Assembly (NCBI GenBank): GCA_003157175.1
Contig: PMIQ01000055.1
Span: 5,539-11,509, forward strand
DNA: 5,971 nt
Reading direction: 5' to 3'
Source: Chloroflexota bacterium
Lineage (GTDB): Bacteria; Chloroflexota; Limnocylindria; Limnocylindrales; CSP1-4
The first letter of the stretch is position 1. Every line of letters starts with the position of its first letter. Under the pieces are notes generated by a model that saw only the letters and a list, made by a program, of their open reading frames with translations, made no database searches and was not told the DNA's origin. This document shows positions 1-5,971 of the stretch, in pieces. A program made the position numbers and the translations under genes.

Positions 1-644
1 GCGTTGGTGTAGCCGACGATGGCGACGGTCGGGATGAGCCGCCGATCGCGGGCACGGGTCGCCGTGCGGCGCTGCTCGGCGACCTGATCGACGCGCTCCT
101 TGAGCTTCTTGATCCGTTCGCGGACGAGGCGCCGGTCGGTCTCGAGCTGGGACTCGCCCGGGCCTCTGGTGCCGATGCCACCGCCGGTGCGCGAGAGGTG
201 GGTCCACATCCGGGTCAGGCGCGGGAGCTGGTATTCGAGCTGTGCCAGCTCGACCTGGAGCCGGCCTTCGTGCGTCTGGGCGTGCAGGGCGAAGATGTCC
301 AGGATGAGGCGCGATCGGTCGATCACCTTGGTCTTGACGGCTTCTTCGAGGGCGCGTTGCTGGGCCGGCGAAAGCTCGTCGTCGGTGATCAGGATCGTGT
401 AGCCGGTCTCCGAGCGGGCGGCCACCAGCTCGTCGACCTTGCCCTTGCCGACGTAGAAGTTCGGGTCGACATGGCGGCGGTTCTGCCACTCCGCGCCCAC
501 TACCTCGGCGCCGGCGGTATCGGCCAGGCTGGCCAGCTCAACGATCGACTCCTCGGCCGTCCAGCCGGGGTCGTCGCCGGTGTCGACGGCAACCAGGAAG
601 GCGCGCTCCACCGGCGCGCTCAGATCGATCATGTCCTTAGTCAT
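1..644 (-). CDS. hflX: GTPase HflX, N-terminal part (3' end cut by window edge)
   Basis: HflX is a ribosome-associated GTPase of the TRAFAC class that splits stalled or stressed ribosomes. My translation of the minus strand gives 214 residues before the window ends. Visible in order are the HflX N-terminal domain with [11 protein letters not shown] (about residues 63-73), the signature [19 protein letters not shown] (109-127) leading into [14 protein letters not shown] (130-143), the glycine-rich [17 protein letters not shown] (154-170), a basic helical stretch (171-202), and the start of the G domain at VAIVGYTN. This is the first half of the P-loop, usually GYTNAGKS, and is cut at the edge. 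The ATG at 642-644 is chosen because no in-frame start lies near upstream; a second in-frame ATG is four codons downstream. No Shine-Dalgarno precedes the first ATG, but a -10-like TATCCT lies 8 nt upstream, so a leaderless mRNA is possible. It lies 63 nt after miaA, echoing the miaA-hfq-hflX order of enterobacteria but without hfq. The family assignment is firm. Confidence 0.96.
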   Translation of the reverse strand, partial: MTKDMIDLSAPVERAFLVAVDTGDDPGWTAEESIVELASLADTAGAEVVGAEWQNRRHVDPNFYVGKGKVDELVAARSETGYTILITDDELSPAQQRALEEAVKTKVIDRSRLILDIFALHAQTHEGRLQVELAQLEYQLPRLTRMWTHLSRTGGGIGTRGPGESQLETDRRLVRERIKKLKERVDQVAEQRRTATRARDRRLIPTVAIVGYTN

Positions 645-652
645 ACCAGGCC

Positions 653-658
653 AGGATA
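653..658 (-). promoter_or_regulatory. Possible -10 element (TATCCT) of a leaderless hflX promoter
   Basis: On the minus strand TATCCT matches the TANNNT form of a bacterial -10 box. It ends 8 nt before the hflX ATG, the spacing expected if transcription starts at or next to the A of ATG. No convincing -35 hexamer is seen 16-18 nt upstream, and no Shine-Dalgarno is present. In a GC-rich genome such a motif is less likely by chance than in an AT-rich one, but a single hexamer is weak evidence. Confidence 0.3.
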
Positions 659-663
659 ACGGA

Positions 664-697
664 ACGGCCGGCAGGAGCCCTGCAGTGGCGAGGCCGT
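664..697 (-). other. Nested RNA hairpins in the miaA-hflX spacer
   Basis: In the 63-nt spacer, a perfect 5-bp stem with a 3-nt loop (GCAGG-GCT-CCTGC on the minus strand, 683 to 671) sits inside an outer 6-bp pairing of ACGGCC (697-692) with GGCCGT (669-664). Eight unpaired bases lie on one side and one on the other. No T-run follows, so it is not a classical intrinsic terminator. It could be an attenuator, a processing site or a chance dyad in GC-rich DNA. Confidence 0.3.
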
Positions 698-707
698 CGG
701 CCCACCC

Positions 708-1679
708 TCACGAAACGCCGCGCGCCGATCGTGGGCTGAGGGTCTCCAGGTACGTGCGGACGGCAGCCGCCGCCTCGTCGAGCGGCAGCGCGTGCGTGGC
801 GTCGAGCCAGCGGATCTCCGGCTCGCGGCGGAACCAGGTGGCCTGATGGCGAGCGAGGACGACGTTGCGGCCGGCGTCCTGCGCGATCGCCGCGTCGCGG
901 GTCAGGCGACCTTCGATGAGGGCCAGGCTCTCGGCGTAGCCGATGCCCGAAAAGCTGGCCAGTGCCGGCGAGAAGCGGGCGACGAGGGCGCGCGTCTCCT
1001 CGACCAGGCCGGCGTCGAACTGGGCGCGAGCCCGGGTATGGATCCGCTCGCGCAGGACCGGCGGCTCGACCCGGACGCCCAACCACAGGACGGGTCCGCC
1101 GTAGCCACGAGGCTGCGGCAGTGGCGCGTCTCCCCGGAGACGGGCGATCTCGAGAGCCCTCACCACGCGGCGCGGATTGCGGAGGTCGACGGCCGCCGCG
1201 CGAGTCGGAGCCAGCTCCCGCAACTCCCCTACGAGCGCGGGCAATCCCTCCGTTGCGAGCCGCGCCTCCACGGACGCGCGCACGGCGGGGTCCCAGGGCA
1301 GCTCCTCGACGGCGAGTCCACGGGCCACGGAACGGAGATAGAAGCCCGTGCCTCCGACCAGCAGGGCGACTGCGCCCCGTTCGGCGATGCCCGCCAGCGC
1401 CGCGGCGGCACAGGCCGCGTAGTCAGCGACGCTGAACGGCTGGTCGGGATCCACGAGGTCGAGGCCGTGATGCGGGACCAGCGCGCGTTCCGCCGCGGTG
1501 ACCTTGGCAGTGCCGATGTCCATGCCGCGGTACACCTGGCGGGAATCGGCGGAGACGATCTCGCTCGCCAGCCCGCTGACGCGCAGCTCTTCGGCGAGCG
1601 CCAGCGAGAGGGCGGTCTTGCCGCTGGCCGTTGTTCCGGCCAGGACGACCAGGGGCGGGAGACCGGCTGGCGCGGCCAC
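708..1679 (-). CDS. miaA: tRNA dimethylallyltransferase MiaA
   Basis: MiaA transfers a dimethylallyl group from dimethylallyl diphosphate to N6 of A37 in tRNAs reading codons that begin with U, giving i6A, the substrate of MiaB encoded just upstream. The 323-residue protein has the usual length. It shows a P-loop-like GTTASGKT (15-22), the conserved SADSRQVYRGMDIGTAK (43-59) with the presumed catalytic Asp45, GGTGFYLR (109-116), NPRRVVRALE (168-177), GIGYAE (245-250) and the C-terminal RHQATWFR (277-284). The P-loop has Thr16 where Pro is usual (GPTA). The start is GTG at 1677-1679, directly after the miaB TGA with no intervening base and no Shine-Dalgarno, so translation is probably coupled to miaB. 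No other start lies between it and the P-loop. The stop is TGA at 708-710. Confidence 0.97.
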   Translation of the reverse strand: MAAPAGLPPLVVLAGTTASGKTALSLALAEELRVSGLASEIVSADSRQVYRGMDIGTAKVTAAERALVPHHGLDLVDPDQPFSVADYAACAAAALAGIAERGAVALLVGGTGFYLRSVARGLAVEELPWDPAVRASVEARLATEGLPALVGELRELAPTRAAAVDLRNPRRVVRALEIARLRGDAPLPQPRGYGGPVLWLGVRVEPPVLRERIHTRARAQFDAGLVEETRALVARFSPALASFSGIGYAESLALIEGRLTRDAAIAQDAGRNVVLARHQATWFRREPEIRWLDATHALPLDEAAAAVRTYLETLSPRSARGVS

Positions 1680-3395
1680 TCAGGAAGTCGGCGCGGCGGC
1701 GCGTCCGGGGCCGACGCGTCCGGGTCCGGCGCTTTCGGACACGACGCGTCCGCGCAGCGCGAACGGCCCCGCGAACTCGATCAGCACCGTCACGGCGCGG
1801 CCCACCAGCGTCGGGTCGCCGGAGAGATGGACGAGCTTGTTGTGCCGCGTTCGACCCGCCAGGGCGACGCTCCCCTCCCCCGCGGCGCCGTAGAGGCTGG
1901 GGACCCGGAGTGAGGGATCGTCGGCGAGATCGTCTTCGTCGGCGGCGGCGCGTTTGCGCGGCGTGATCCGCTCCACAAGCACCTCGACCTCGCGGCCGAG
2001 CCATTCGCGGTTGCGCTCCAGGCCGATCGACTCCTGGCGCGCGAGCAGCTCATTGAGGCGGCGCCGCTTCACCGCCGCGGGCACGTCGTCGGCCAGTCGC
2101 AACGCCGGCGTCCCGGGACGCGGCGAGTAGGCCGCGGCGAAGACCGTGTCGAACCGGAGCTCCTCCATGACGCTCAGTGTCGACTGGAACTGGGCCTCGG
2201 TTTCGCCGCAGAACCCGACGATCACGTCGGTGGAGACGGCGATGCCGGGCACGGCCTGGCGGATTCGGGCCAGTCGCTCGCGGTAATGCTCGACTGTGTA
2301 CTGGCGTCCCATGCGCCCGAGCATGTCGTCGTCGCCGGACTGGATCGGCAGGTGCAGGTGCTCGCAGACGCTCGGGCATTCGGCCATCGCGTCGATCAAT
2401 CGGTCCGAGAGATCCCACGGGTGCGAGGTGATGAAGCGCAGACGTGGAATGGCCGGCTGGCCGCCGGAGCCGCTGATGGAGTCGATCGAGCGCAGCAGCT
2501 CGGCCAGATCGGGCCGGCCCGCAAGATCGAGCTTGCGCCCGCTAGAGCGTTTGGTGCGGATGTGCCCGAACCGTTCCTCCGCCGGCAGATCGTGGCCGTA
2601 GCTGTTCACGTTCTGGCCGAGAAGGGTCAGCTCCGCTATTCCGGTCGCGGCGATGCCGCGCGCCTCGGCCAGGATGTCGTCGAACGGGCGGCTCCGCTCC
2701 GGCCCGCGCGAGAACGGGACGATGCAGTAGGTGCACGTCTTGTCGCAGCCGTAGACGATCGGCAGCCAGGCGGAGATGGTCGAAGAGCGGGCCACGCGGC
2801 CCTCGGCCAGGGCCGTGGCTCGACTCGGCGCCAGACGATCCGCGGCGCTCACGGCCCGGCCTGAGACCATGGTCGTGGCCGCCGTTGCGGCAGTGCGCAG
2901 GCCTATGGGAGCCTGTGCCGAGACGAGGCCCAGGCGGAGCGCCAGCTCGGGTTCCTCGTCGGGCCGCAGGAACATGTCGATCGCCGGAAAGCGTCGAGCC
3001 AGGCCGGACCGCTCGGACTCGCGGACGCCGCAGCCCGTCAGGACGACCCGCAGCCCGGGCCTGGCCTTCTTGAGCTCCGCGAGCCGGCCCTGGCGGCCGA
3101 TGACCTTCGCCTCGGCGTGCTCTCGTACGGCGCAGGTGTTGATGACGATCAGGTCCGCGAGCTCCAACGAAGTCGCGCGCTCGCAGCCCACGGCCAGCAG
3201 CTGCCCGGCCATCTCCTCGGAATCGCTCTGGTTCATCTGGCAGCCGAGCGTCCAGACGAAGAAGCTGGGCGTCTCGCCGGCGGCGGGCCGGAACTCGGCT
3301 ACCGCAGGTTCGACCACCGGGGGCGCGGCGCGGCGCGCCGTCTCGACGCGACGGACCGGCAGCGGCGCGAGAGCGCCCTCTGGCCGAACGGTCAT
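1680..3395 (-). CDS. miaB: tRNA-2-methylthio-N6-dimethylallyladenosine synthase MiaB (enlarged)
   Basis: This radical-SAM methylthiotransferase converts i6A37 to ms2i6A37. The N-terminal UPF0004 domain carries the auxiliary [4Fe-4S] cysteines Cys52 (TLGCQMN), Cys88 (INTCAVRE) and Cys122 (LTGCGVRE). The radical-SAM core has CxxxCxxC at Cys217, Cys221 and Cys224 (YGCDKTCTYCIVPFSRG), then LLGQNVNSYG (258-267), HLHLPIQSG (346-354) and FCGETE (395-400). A TRAM domain (about 465-552) ends the protein, with GRTRHNKLVHL at 514-524. At 571 residues it exceeds the usual 440-480. The excess is an Ala/Pro/Arg-rich N-terminal extension (1-44), a longer linker between UPF0004 and radical SAM (about 158-207), a loop near 276-295, an acidic/basic insert in TRAM (about 480-502) and a tail with GPGRVGPGR. 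The catalytic motifs favour MiaB over MtaB or RimO. The ATG overlaps the PHP stop as ATGA, and miaA follows with no gap. Confidence 0.97.
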   Translation of the reverse strand: MTVRPEGALAPLPVRRVETARRAAPPVVEPAVAEFRPAAGETPSFFVWTLGCQMNQSDSEEMAGQLLAVGCERATSLELADLIVINTCAVREHAEAKVIGRQGRLAELKKARPGLRVVLTGCGVRESERSGLARRFPAIDMFLRPDEEPELALRLGLVSAQAPIGLRTAATAATTMVSGRAVSAADRLAPSRATALAEGRVARSSTISAWLPIVYGCDKTCTYCIVPFSRGPERSRPFDDILAEARGIAATGIAELTLLGQNVNSYGHDLPAEERFGHIRTKRSSGRKLDLAGRPDLAELLRSIDSISGSGGQPAIPRLRFITSHPWDLSDRLIDAMAECPSVCEHLHLPIQSGDDDMLGRMGRQYTVEHYRERLARIRQAVPGIAVSTDVIVGFCGETEAQFQSTLSVMEELRFDTVFAAAYSPRPGTPALRLADDVPAAVKRRRLNELLARQESIGLERNREWLGREVEVLVERITPRKRAAADEDDLADDPSLRVPSLYGAAGEGSVALAGRTRHNKLVHLSGDPTLVGRAVTVLIEFAGPFALRGRVVSESAGPGRVGPGRAAAPTS

Positions 3396-4381
3396 GAAGG
3401 CGAGGCCCCGGCGCGGATCGACAGGCGGCGGCCAAGCAGCGCGAACAGGTTCGTGGCGTCCTCGTCGGGTACGTACAGCGTGGCGTGCGCCTCAGCATAC
3501 GTCTCCCCGTCGCCGTGATAGTCGCTCCCGCCCGTCGCCACCAGCCGCAGCTCCCGGGCCACTTCGGCCAGGTCGGCGATCGTTTCGGCGCCGAAGTGGC
3601 GGTAGTGGACCTCGAGGCCGCCCAGCCCGACGCCGCTCAGCTCCTTGACCAGCTCGCGCCGTTCGGAGGCGTCGGCGAAGTGCGCCAGTGACGGCAGGCC
3701 GCCGGCGGCCCTGATGGCCGAGATGGCCTCGTTGGGCCCCAGGCCCTCGCGCGGCACGTAAGCCGGCTTGCCGCGGCCGAGGAGGCGCCGCATCGCGTCG
3801 TCGACGGTAGAGGCATAGCGGGCAGCCACCAGACAGCGGGCGATCTGGGGTCTGCCCAGCGCGGCGCCGGACGCGGCCCCCTGTCGGGCCAGCAACTCGC
3901 CGGCCTGTTTGGCGATTGGGTAGCCGAGCTGTCCGAGCCGGTCGACGATCCGATTGAACCGCGTCAGGCGAAGGCCGCGCTGGCGTTCGAGCGCGGCTTC
4001 GAAGGCCTCGTCGCCGAGGTCCACGCCCAAACCGAGGATGTGAAGCTCGCCTTCCCAGAGTTGCGGGATGCCGATGGCGACGCTGTTGATCTCGACCGCG
4101 GGCAACAGCTCGAGCGGCAGGGCCGGCTTGCCCGCGGCCGTGAGTTCGCGCACTCCGGCGAGGGTGTCGTGATCGGAAAGAGCCAGGACCTGCACGCCGG
4201 CCGCGGCAGCGGCGGCGACTAGCTCCTGCGGCTCAAGAACGCCGTCGGAGCGGCAGCTGTGGGTGTGCAGGTCCACGCGCGAAGGGTGCGGTGGGACCAC
4301 CGGCTTGCCCTGAGTGGCCCGGTAGGAGGTAGCGCGGTCTCGGCTGGAGGCGGTGCCGTCCGAGCGCCTGTCGTCGGACAC
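3392..4381 (-). CDS. PHP-domain metal-dependent phosphoesterase (RNase AM/YciV/TrpH-like)
   Basis: This is a polymerase-and-histidinol-phosphatase (PHP) fold hydrolase of 329 residues. Metal-site motifs visible are DLHTHSCRSDG (His39, His41, Asp46), SDHD (Asp70-His71-Asp72), AVEIN (Glu97), LHILG (His114), LAHF (His234) and GSDYHG (Asp287, His289). An inserted helical region runs from about 120 to 215 with GRPQIAR (176-182) and PAYVPREGL. This layout matches the group with E. coli YciV/RNase AM (5'-3' exonuclease on short RNA and rRNA ends) and nucleoside 3',5'-bisphosphate 3'-phosphatases. Substrate cannot be settled from sequence. The frame stays open to 4486, but that would overlap ymdB by about 100 nt. 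I choose GTG at 4381 because it lies 1 nt past the ymdB stop and has GAGGT 5 nt upstream. Residues before about 36 are non-conserved. A later GTG just before the PHP core is a less likely start. The gene ends in an ATGA overlap with miaB. Confidence 0.93.
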   Translation of the reverse strand: MSDDRRSDGTASSRDRATSYRATQGKPVVPPHPSRVDLHTHSCRSDGVLEPQELVAAAAAAGVQVLALSDHDTLAGVRELTAAGKPALPLELLPAVEINSVAIGIPQLWEGELHILGLGVDLGDEAFEAALERQRGLRLTRFNRIVDRLGQLGYPIAKQAGELLARQGAASGAALGRPQIARCLVAARYASTVDDAMRRLLGRGKPAYVPREGLGPNEAISAIRAAGGLPSLAHFADASERRELVKELSGVGLGGLEVHYRHFGAETIADLAEVARELRLVATGGSDYHGDGETYAEAHATLYVPDEDATNLFALLGRRLSIRAGASPS

Positions 4382-4382
4382 G

Positions 4383-5222
4383 CTAGACCTCGACGATGCG
4401 CTGCACCCGCTCGACCGCCAGAGCGCGGCCCGTGTCGGGATCGACGTCGATCTGGCAGGCGTTGAAGACGACCGGTCCCGTGCCAACTTCGAACCGCGTC
4501 GGCAGGCCGTTGATGAAGCGCGGGATAACCGTCGCCGGGTCGAAGCCGATGACGCTGTGGACGGGCCCGCACATGCCCAGATCCGTCTGGTAGGCCGTGC
4601 CCCGGGGCATGATCCGCTCGTCGGCAGTGGGGACGTGGGTGTGGGTCCCCACGACCGCGCTGGCCCGCCCGTCGAGGTAGATGCCGAAGGCGTTCTTCTC
4701 GCTGGTCAGCTCGCAGTGGAAGTCGACCACGCGAACCGGCGGCAGCGGTTCGGAGGCCTCGTCCACCAATCGGTCGAAGTCGGTGAAGGGGTTTTCGATC
4801 GGGGTCATGTACGTCCGGCCCTGGAAGTTGAGGACGGCCACGTCCGTCCCGTCGGCGGCGTGGAAGATGCCCCAGCCGCGCCCCGGTACGCCGTCGGTGC
4901 CGTAGTTGTGCGGGCGCAGGATCCGCTCGTCGTGTTCGAGCTCCTGGTACATCTCGCGCTTGTCCCAGACGTGGTTGCCCGACGTGATGACGTCGATGCC
5001 GGAGCGGAACATGCCTTCCGCCGTAGCCACGGTGAGCCCCATGCCGCCGGCCACGTTCTCGCCGTTGGCGGTGACGAGGGCGATGTCACGTTCATGCCGG
5101 AGCTCGGGCAGGAGCGCCTCCACGGCCAGCCTGCCGGGTTTGCCGATCAGGTCGCCGATCATGAGGATGCGGCAGGCGCTCCGGCCTGACGGCGTGCGGG
5201 GCGGGCCGGCGGACGTGGACAC
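4383..5222 (-). CDS. ymdB: YmdB/TIGR00282-family metallophosphoesterase
   Basis: This is a 279-residue calcineurin-like phosphoesterase. Family members such as Bacillus YmdB hydrolyse 2',3'-cyclic nucleotides in vitro and affect biofilm and sporulation choices; the in vivo substrate is not settled. The dinuclear metal site is intact: MIGDLIGKPGR (Asp24), NGENVAGG (Glu55), SGNHVWDKRE (Asn83, His84), DFHCE (His169) and GTHTHVPTAD (His194, His196). Spacing matches the Bacillus protein, shifted by 16 residues at the N-terminus. Start is GTG at 5220-5222, 7 nt after the rny stop, with only a weak AGGGG overlapping that stop. The first 16 residues are a poorly conserved extension, and an internal ATG at residue 21 would fall inside the first beta strand and is unlikely. 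It lies directly after rny, the pairing seen in Firmicutes, and ends 1 nt before the PHP gene. No signal peptide is seen, so it is cytoplasmic. Confidence 0.96.
   Translation of the reverse strand: MSTSAGPPRTPSGRSACRILMIGDLIGKPGRLAVEALLPELRHERDIALVTANGENVAGGMGLTVATAEGMFRSGIDVITSGNHVWDKREMYQELEHDERILRPHNYGTDGVPGRGWGIFHAADGTDVAVLNFQGRTYMTPIENPFTDFDRLVDEASEPLPPVRVVDFHCELTSEKNAFGIYLDGRASAVVGTHTHVPTADERIMPRGTAYQTDLGMCGPVHSVIGFDPATVIPRFINGLPTRFEVGTGPVVFNACQIDVDPDTGRALAVERVQRIVEV
4387..4391 (-). promoter_or_regulatory. Shine-Dalgarno GAGGT deciding the PHP gene start
   Basis: GAGGT on the minus strand lies in the last codons of ymdB, 5 nt before the GTG at 4381. It is the clearest ribosome binding site of the five visible starts, and it supports the short start over the longer open frame reaching 4486. 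Because it is inside the ymdB coding region, translation of the two genes is probably coupled. Confidence 0.5.
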
Positions 5223-5229
5223 GGGGCCC

Positions 5230-5971
5230 CTACTTGGCGTATTCGACGGACCGCGTCTCGCGGATGACCGTCACCTTGATCTGACCGGGGTATGTGAGGC
5301 TGGCCTCGATCTTCTTGACCACGTCGCGGGCGAGCCGGGTGGCCGACACGTCGTCGATCTGTTCGGGCCGCACCAGTATCCGAACCTCGCGACCGGCCTG
5401 AACCGCGAAGCTCTTCTCCACTCCCTCGAAGCTCTCGGCGATGGCCTGCAGATCCTCGAGGCGGCGGACGTACGTTTCCATCGACTCGCCGCGCGCGCCC
5501 GGCCGAGACGCGCTGATGGCGTCCGCGACCTGCACGATGGGAGCCTCCATGGAGGCGTACTCGACTTCCTGGTGATGTGCCGCGATGGCGTTTACGACCT
5601 TGGGCGAGAGGTTGTGGCGCTGCGCGATCTGGGCGCCGATCTGGGCGTGCGGGCCTTCTACCTCGTGATCGACTGCCTTGCCCATGTCGTGGAGCAGACC
5701 TCCGACCTTGGCCGCCTGCACGTCCAGGCCCAGCTCGGAGGCGATCATGGCCGCCAGGCGGCTGGTTTCGACCGAGTGGACGAGCACATTCTGGCCGTAG
5801 CTGGTGCGGTACTTGAGGCGACCCAGAAGCTTGACGATCTCCGAGGGAAGGGCCGGGATGCCCGCGTCGTAGATGGCCTGCTCGCCGGCCTGGCGCATCA
5901 CGAGGTCGACCTCGGCGCGAGCTTTGGCGACGACCTCCTCGATCCGCCCGGGGTGGATGCGGCCGTCGGCC
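5230..5971 (-). CDS. rny: Ribonuclease Y, C-terminal part (5' end outside window)
   Basis: RNase Y is a membrane-anchored endoribonuclease that starts bulk mRNA decay in bacteria lacking or supplementing RNase E. The window holds the last 246 codons of a protein usually near 510 residues; the N-terminal membrane helix, coiled coil and most of the KH domain lie beyond the edge. Visible are the end of the KH/linker region ([13 protein letters not shown]), the HD entry block [17 protein letters not shown] (His65 of the visible part), the HD pair in [16 protein letters not shown] (His94-Asp95), a distal AHH (His132-His133), [14 protein letters not shown] (Asp150), VQAGRE and the hallmark C-terminus [19 protein letters not shown]. 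The frame is open to the window end, so the GTG and ATG codons near 5900 are internal and not starts. Stop is TAG at 5230-5232. It is the most upstream visible gene of the run. Confidence 0.98.
   Translation of the reverse strand, partial: ADGRIHPGRIEEVVAKARAEVDLVMRQAGEQAIYDAGIPALPSEIVKLLGRLKYRTSYGQNVLVHSVETSRLAAMIASELGLDVQAAKVGGLLHDMGKAVDHEVEGPHAQIGAQIAQRHNLSPKVVNAIAAHHQEVEYASMEAPIVQVADAISASRPGARGESMETYVRRLEDLQAIAESFEGVEKSFAVQAGREVRILVRPEQIDDVSATRLARDVVKKIEASLTYPGQIKVTVIRETRSVEYAK

Noticed and set aside
630..638. AAGGA followed by a second in-frame ATG as the true hflX start.
   Set aside because: Only 1 nt separates AAGGA from the ATG at 630-632, too close for a normal ribosome binding site; the first ATG was kept.
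664..697. Intrinsic terminator after miaA.
   Set aside because: The hairpin is short and is not followed by a T-run on the minus strand, so it was reported only as a structure of unknown role.
792..1913. A 373-codon open frame on the plus strand opposite miaA and the end of miaB.
   Set aside because: It lies opposite two strongly recognisable genes, its translation is Gly/Arg/Ala-rich with no known motif, and long antisense open frames are expected in GC-rich coding DNA.
2286..3648. Overlapping plus-strand open frames (2286-2864, 2776-3648) opposite miaB and the PHP gene.
   Set aside because: They are low-complexity Arg/Ala/Ser products with no recognisable domains and are best explained as shadows of the minus-strand genes.
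4353..5189. A 278-codon plus-strand open frame opposite ymdB.
   Set aside because: It mirrors the ymdB codons over nearly its full length, has no family motif, and ymdB on the other strand has an intact metal site.
5223..5230. GGGGCCCC palindrome between rny and ymdB as an operator or processing site.
   Set aside because: Eight bases of G/C symmetry at a 7-nt gene junction are easily a chance event in GC-rich DNA; its only plausible role is the weak AGGGG ribosome binding site.
1..5971. Mobile elements, CRISPR arrays, tRNA or rRNA genes, toxin-antitoxin or phage-defence genes.
   Set aside because: No inverted repeats with transposase, no regularly spaced repeats, no cloverleaf sequence and no accessory gene were seen; the window is filled by six conserved housekeeping-type genes.

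Overview
The window is GC-rich (roughly two thirds G+C by eye) and is one uninterrupted run of six bacterial genes, all on the minus strand. Reading in the direction of transcription, from high to low coordinates, they are: the 3' part of rny (RNase Y), ymdB (TIGR00282-type metallophosphoesterase), a PHP-domain phosphoesterase, miaB, miaA, and the 5' part of hflX. The first five are packed as an operon would be: a 7-nt gap, a 1-nt gap, a 4-nt ATGA overlap, then a stop directly abutting a start. The only real intergenic space is 63 nt between miaA and hflX. No stretch over 300 nt lacks a gene. I see no tRNA or rRNA gene, mobile element, CRISPR array or attachment site.

The organism is a high-GC bacterium that uses RNase Y as a decay enzyme, uses GTG starts for three of the five genes whose starts are visible, and often lacks strong Shine-Dalgarno sequences. 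The rny-ymdB pair plus the Ala/Arg-rich protein style would fit a soil or freshwater Chloroflexota lineage (for example Limnocylindria-like), with a deep-branching actinobacterial lineage as an alternative. This placement is inference from style and is not proven by the window.

The genes share an RNA theme. RNase Y starts mRNA decay by endonucleolytic cleavage. YmdB is a phosphodiesterase known to pair with it. The PHP protein resembles the RNase AM/YciV (TrpH) and 3',5'-bisphosphate nucleotidase group, which acts on RNA ends or very short breakdown products. MiaA and MiaB perform the successive isopentenylation and methylthiolation of A37 in tRNAs reading UNN codons. HflX is a ribosome-associated GTPase that splits stalled ribosomes. 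So the cluster links RNA turnover, tRNA anticodon-loop modification and ribosome rescue.

This is mainly a conserved housekeeping region, and I did not find a clearly novel system. The points worth a second look are the PHP gene embedded between decay and modification genes, the enlarged MiaB, and a possible leaderless promoter plus RNA hairpins in front of hflX.
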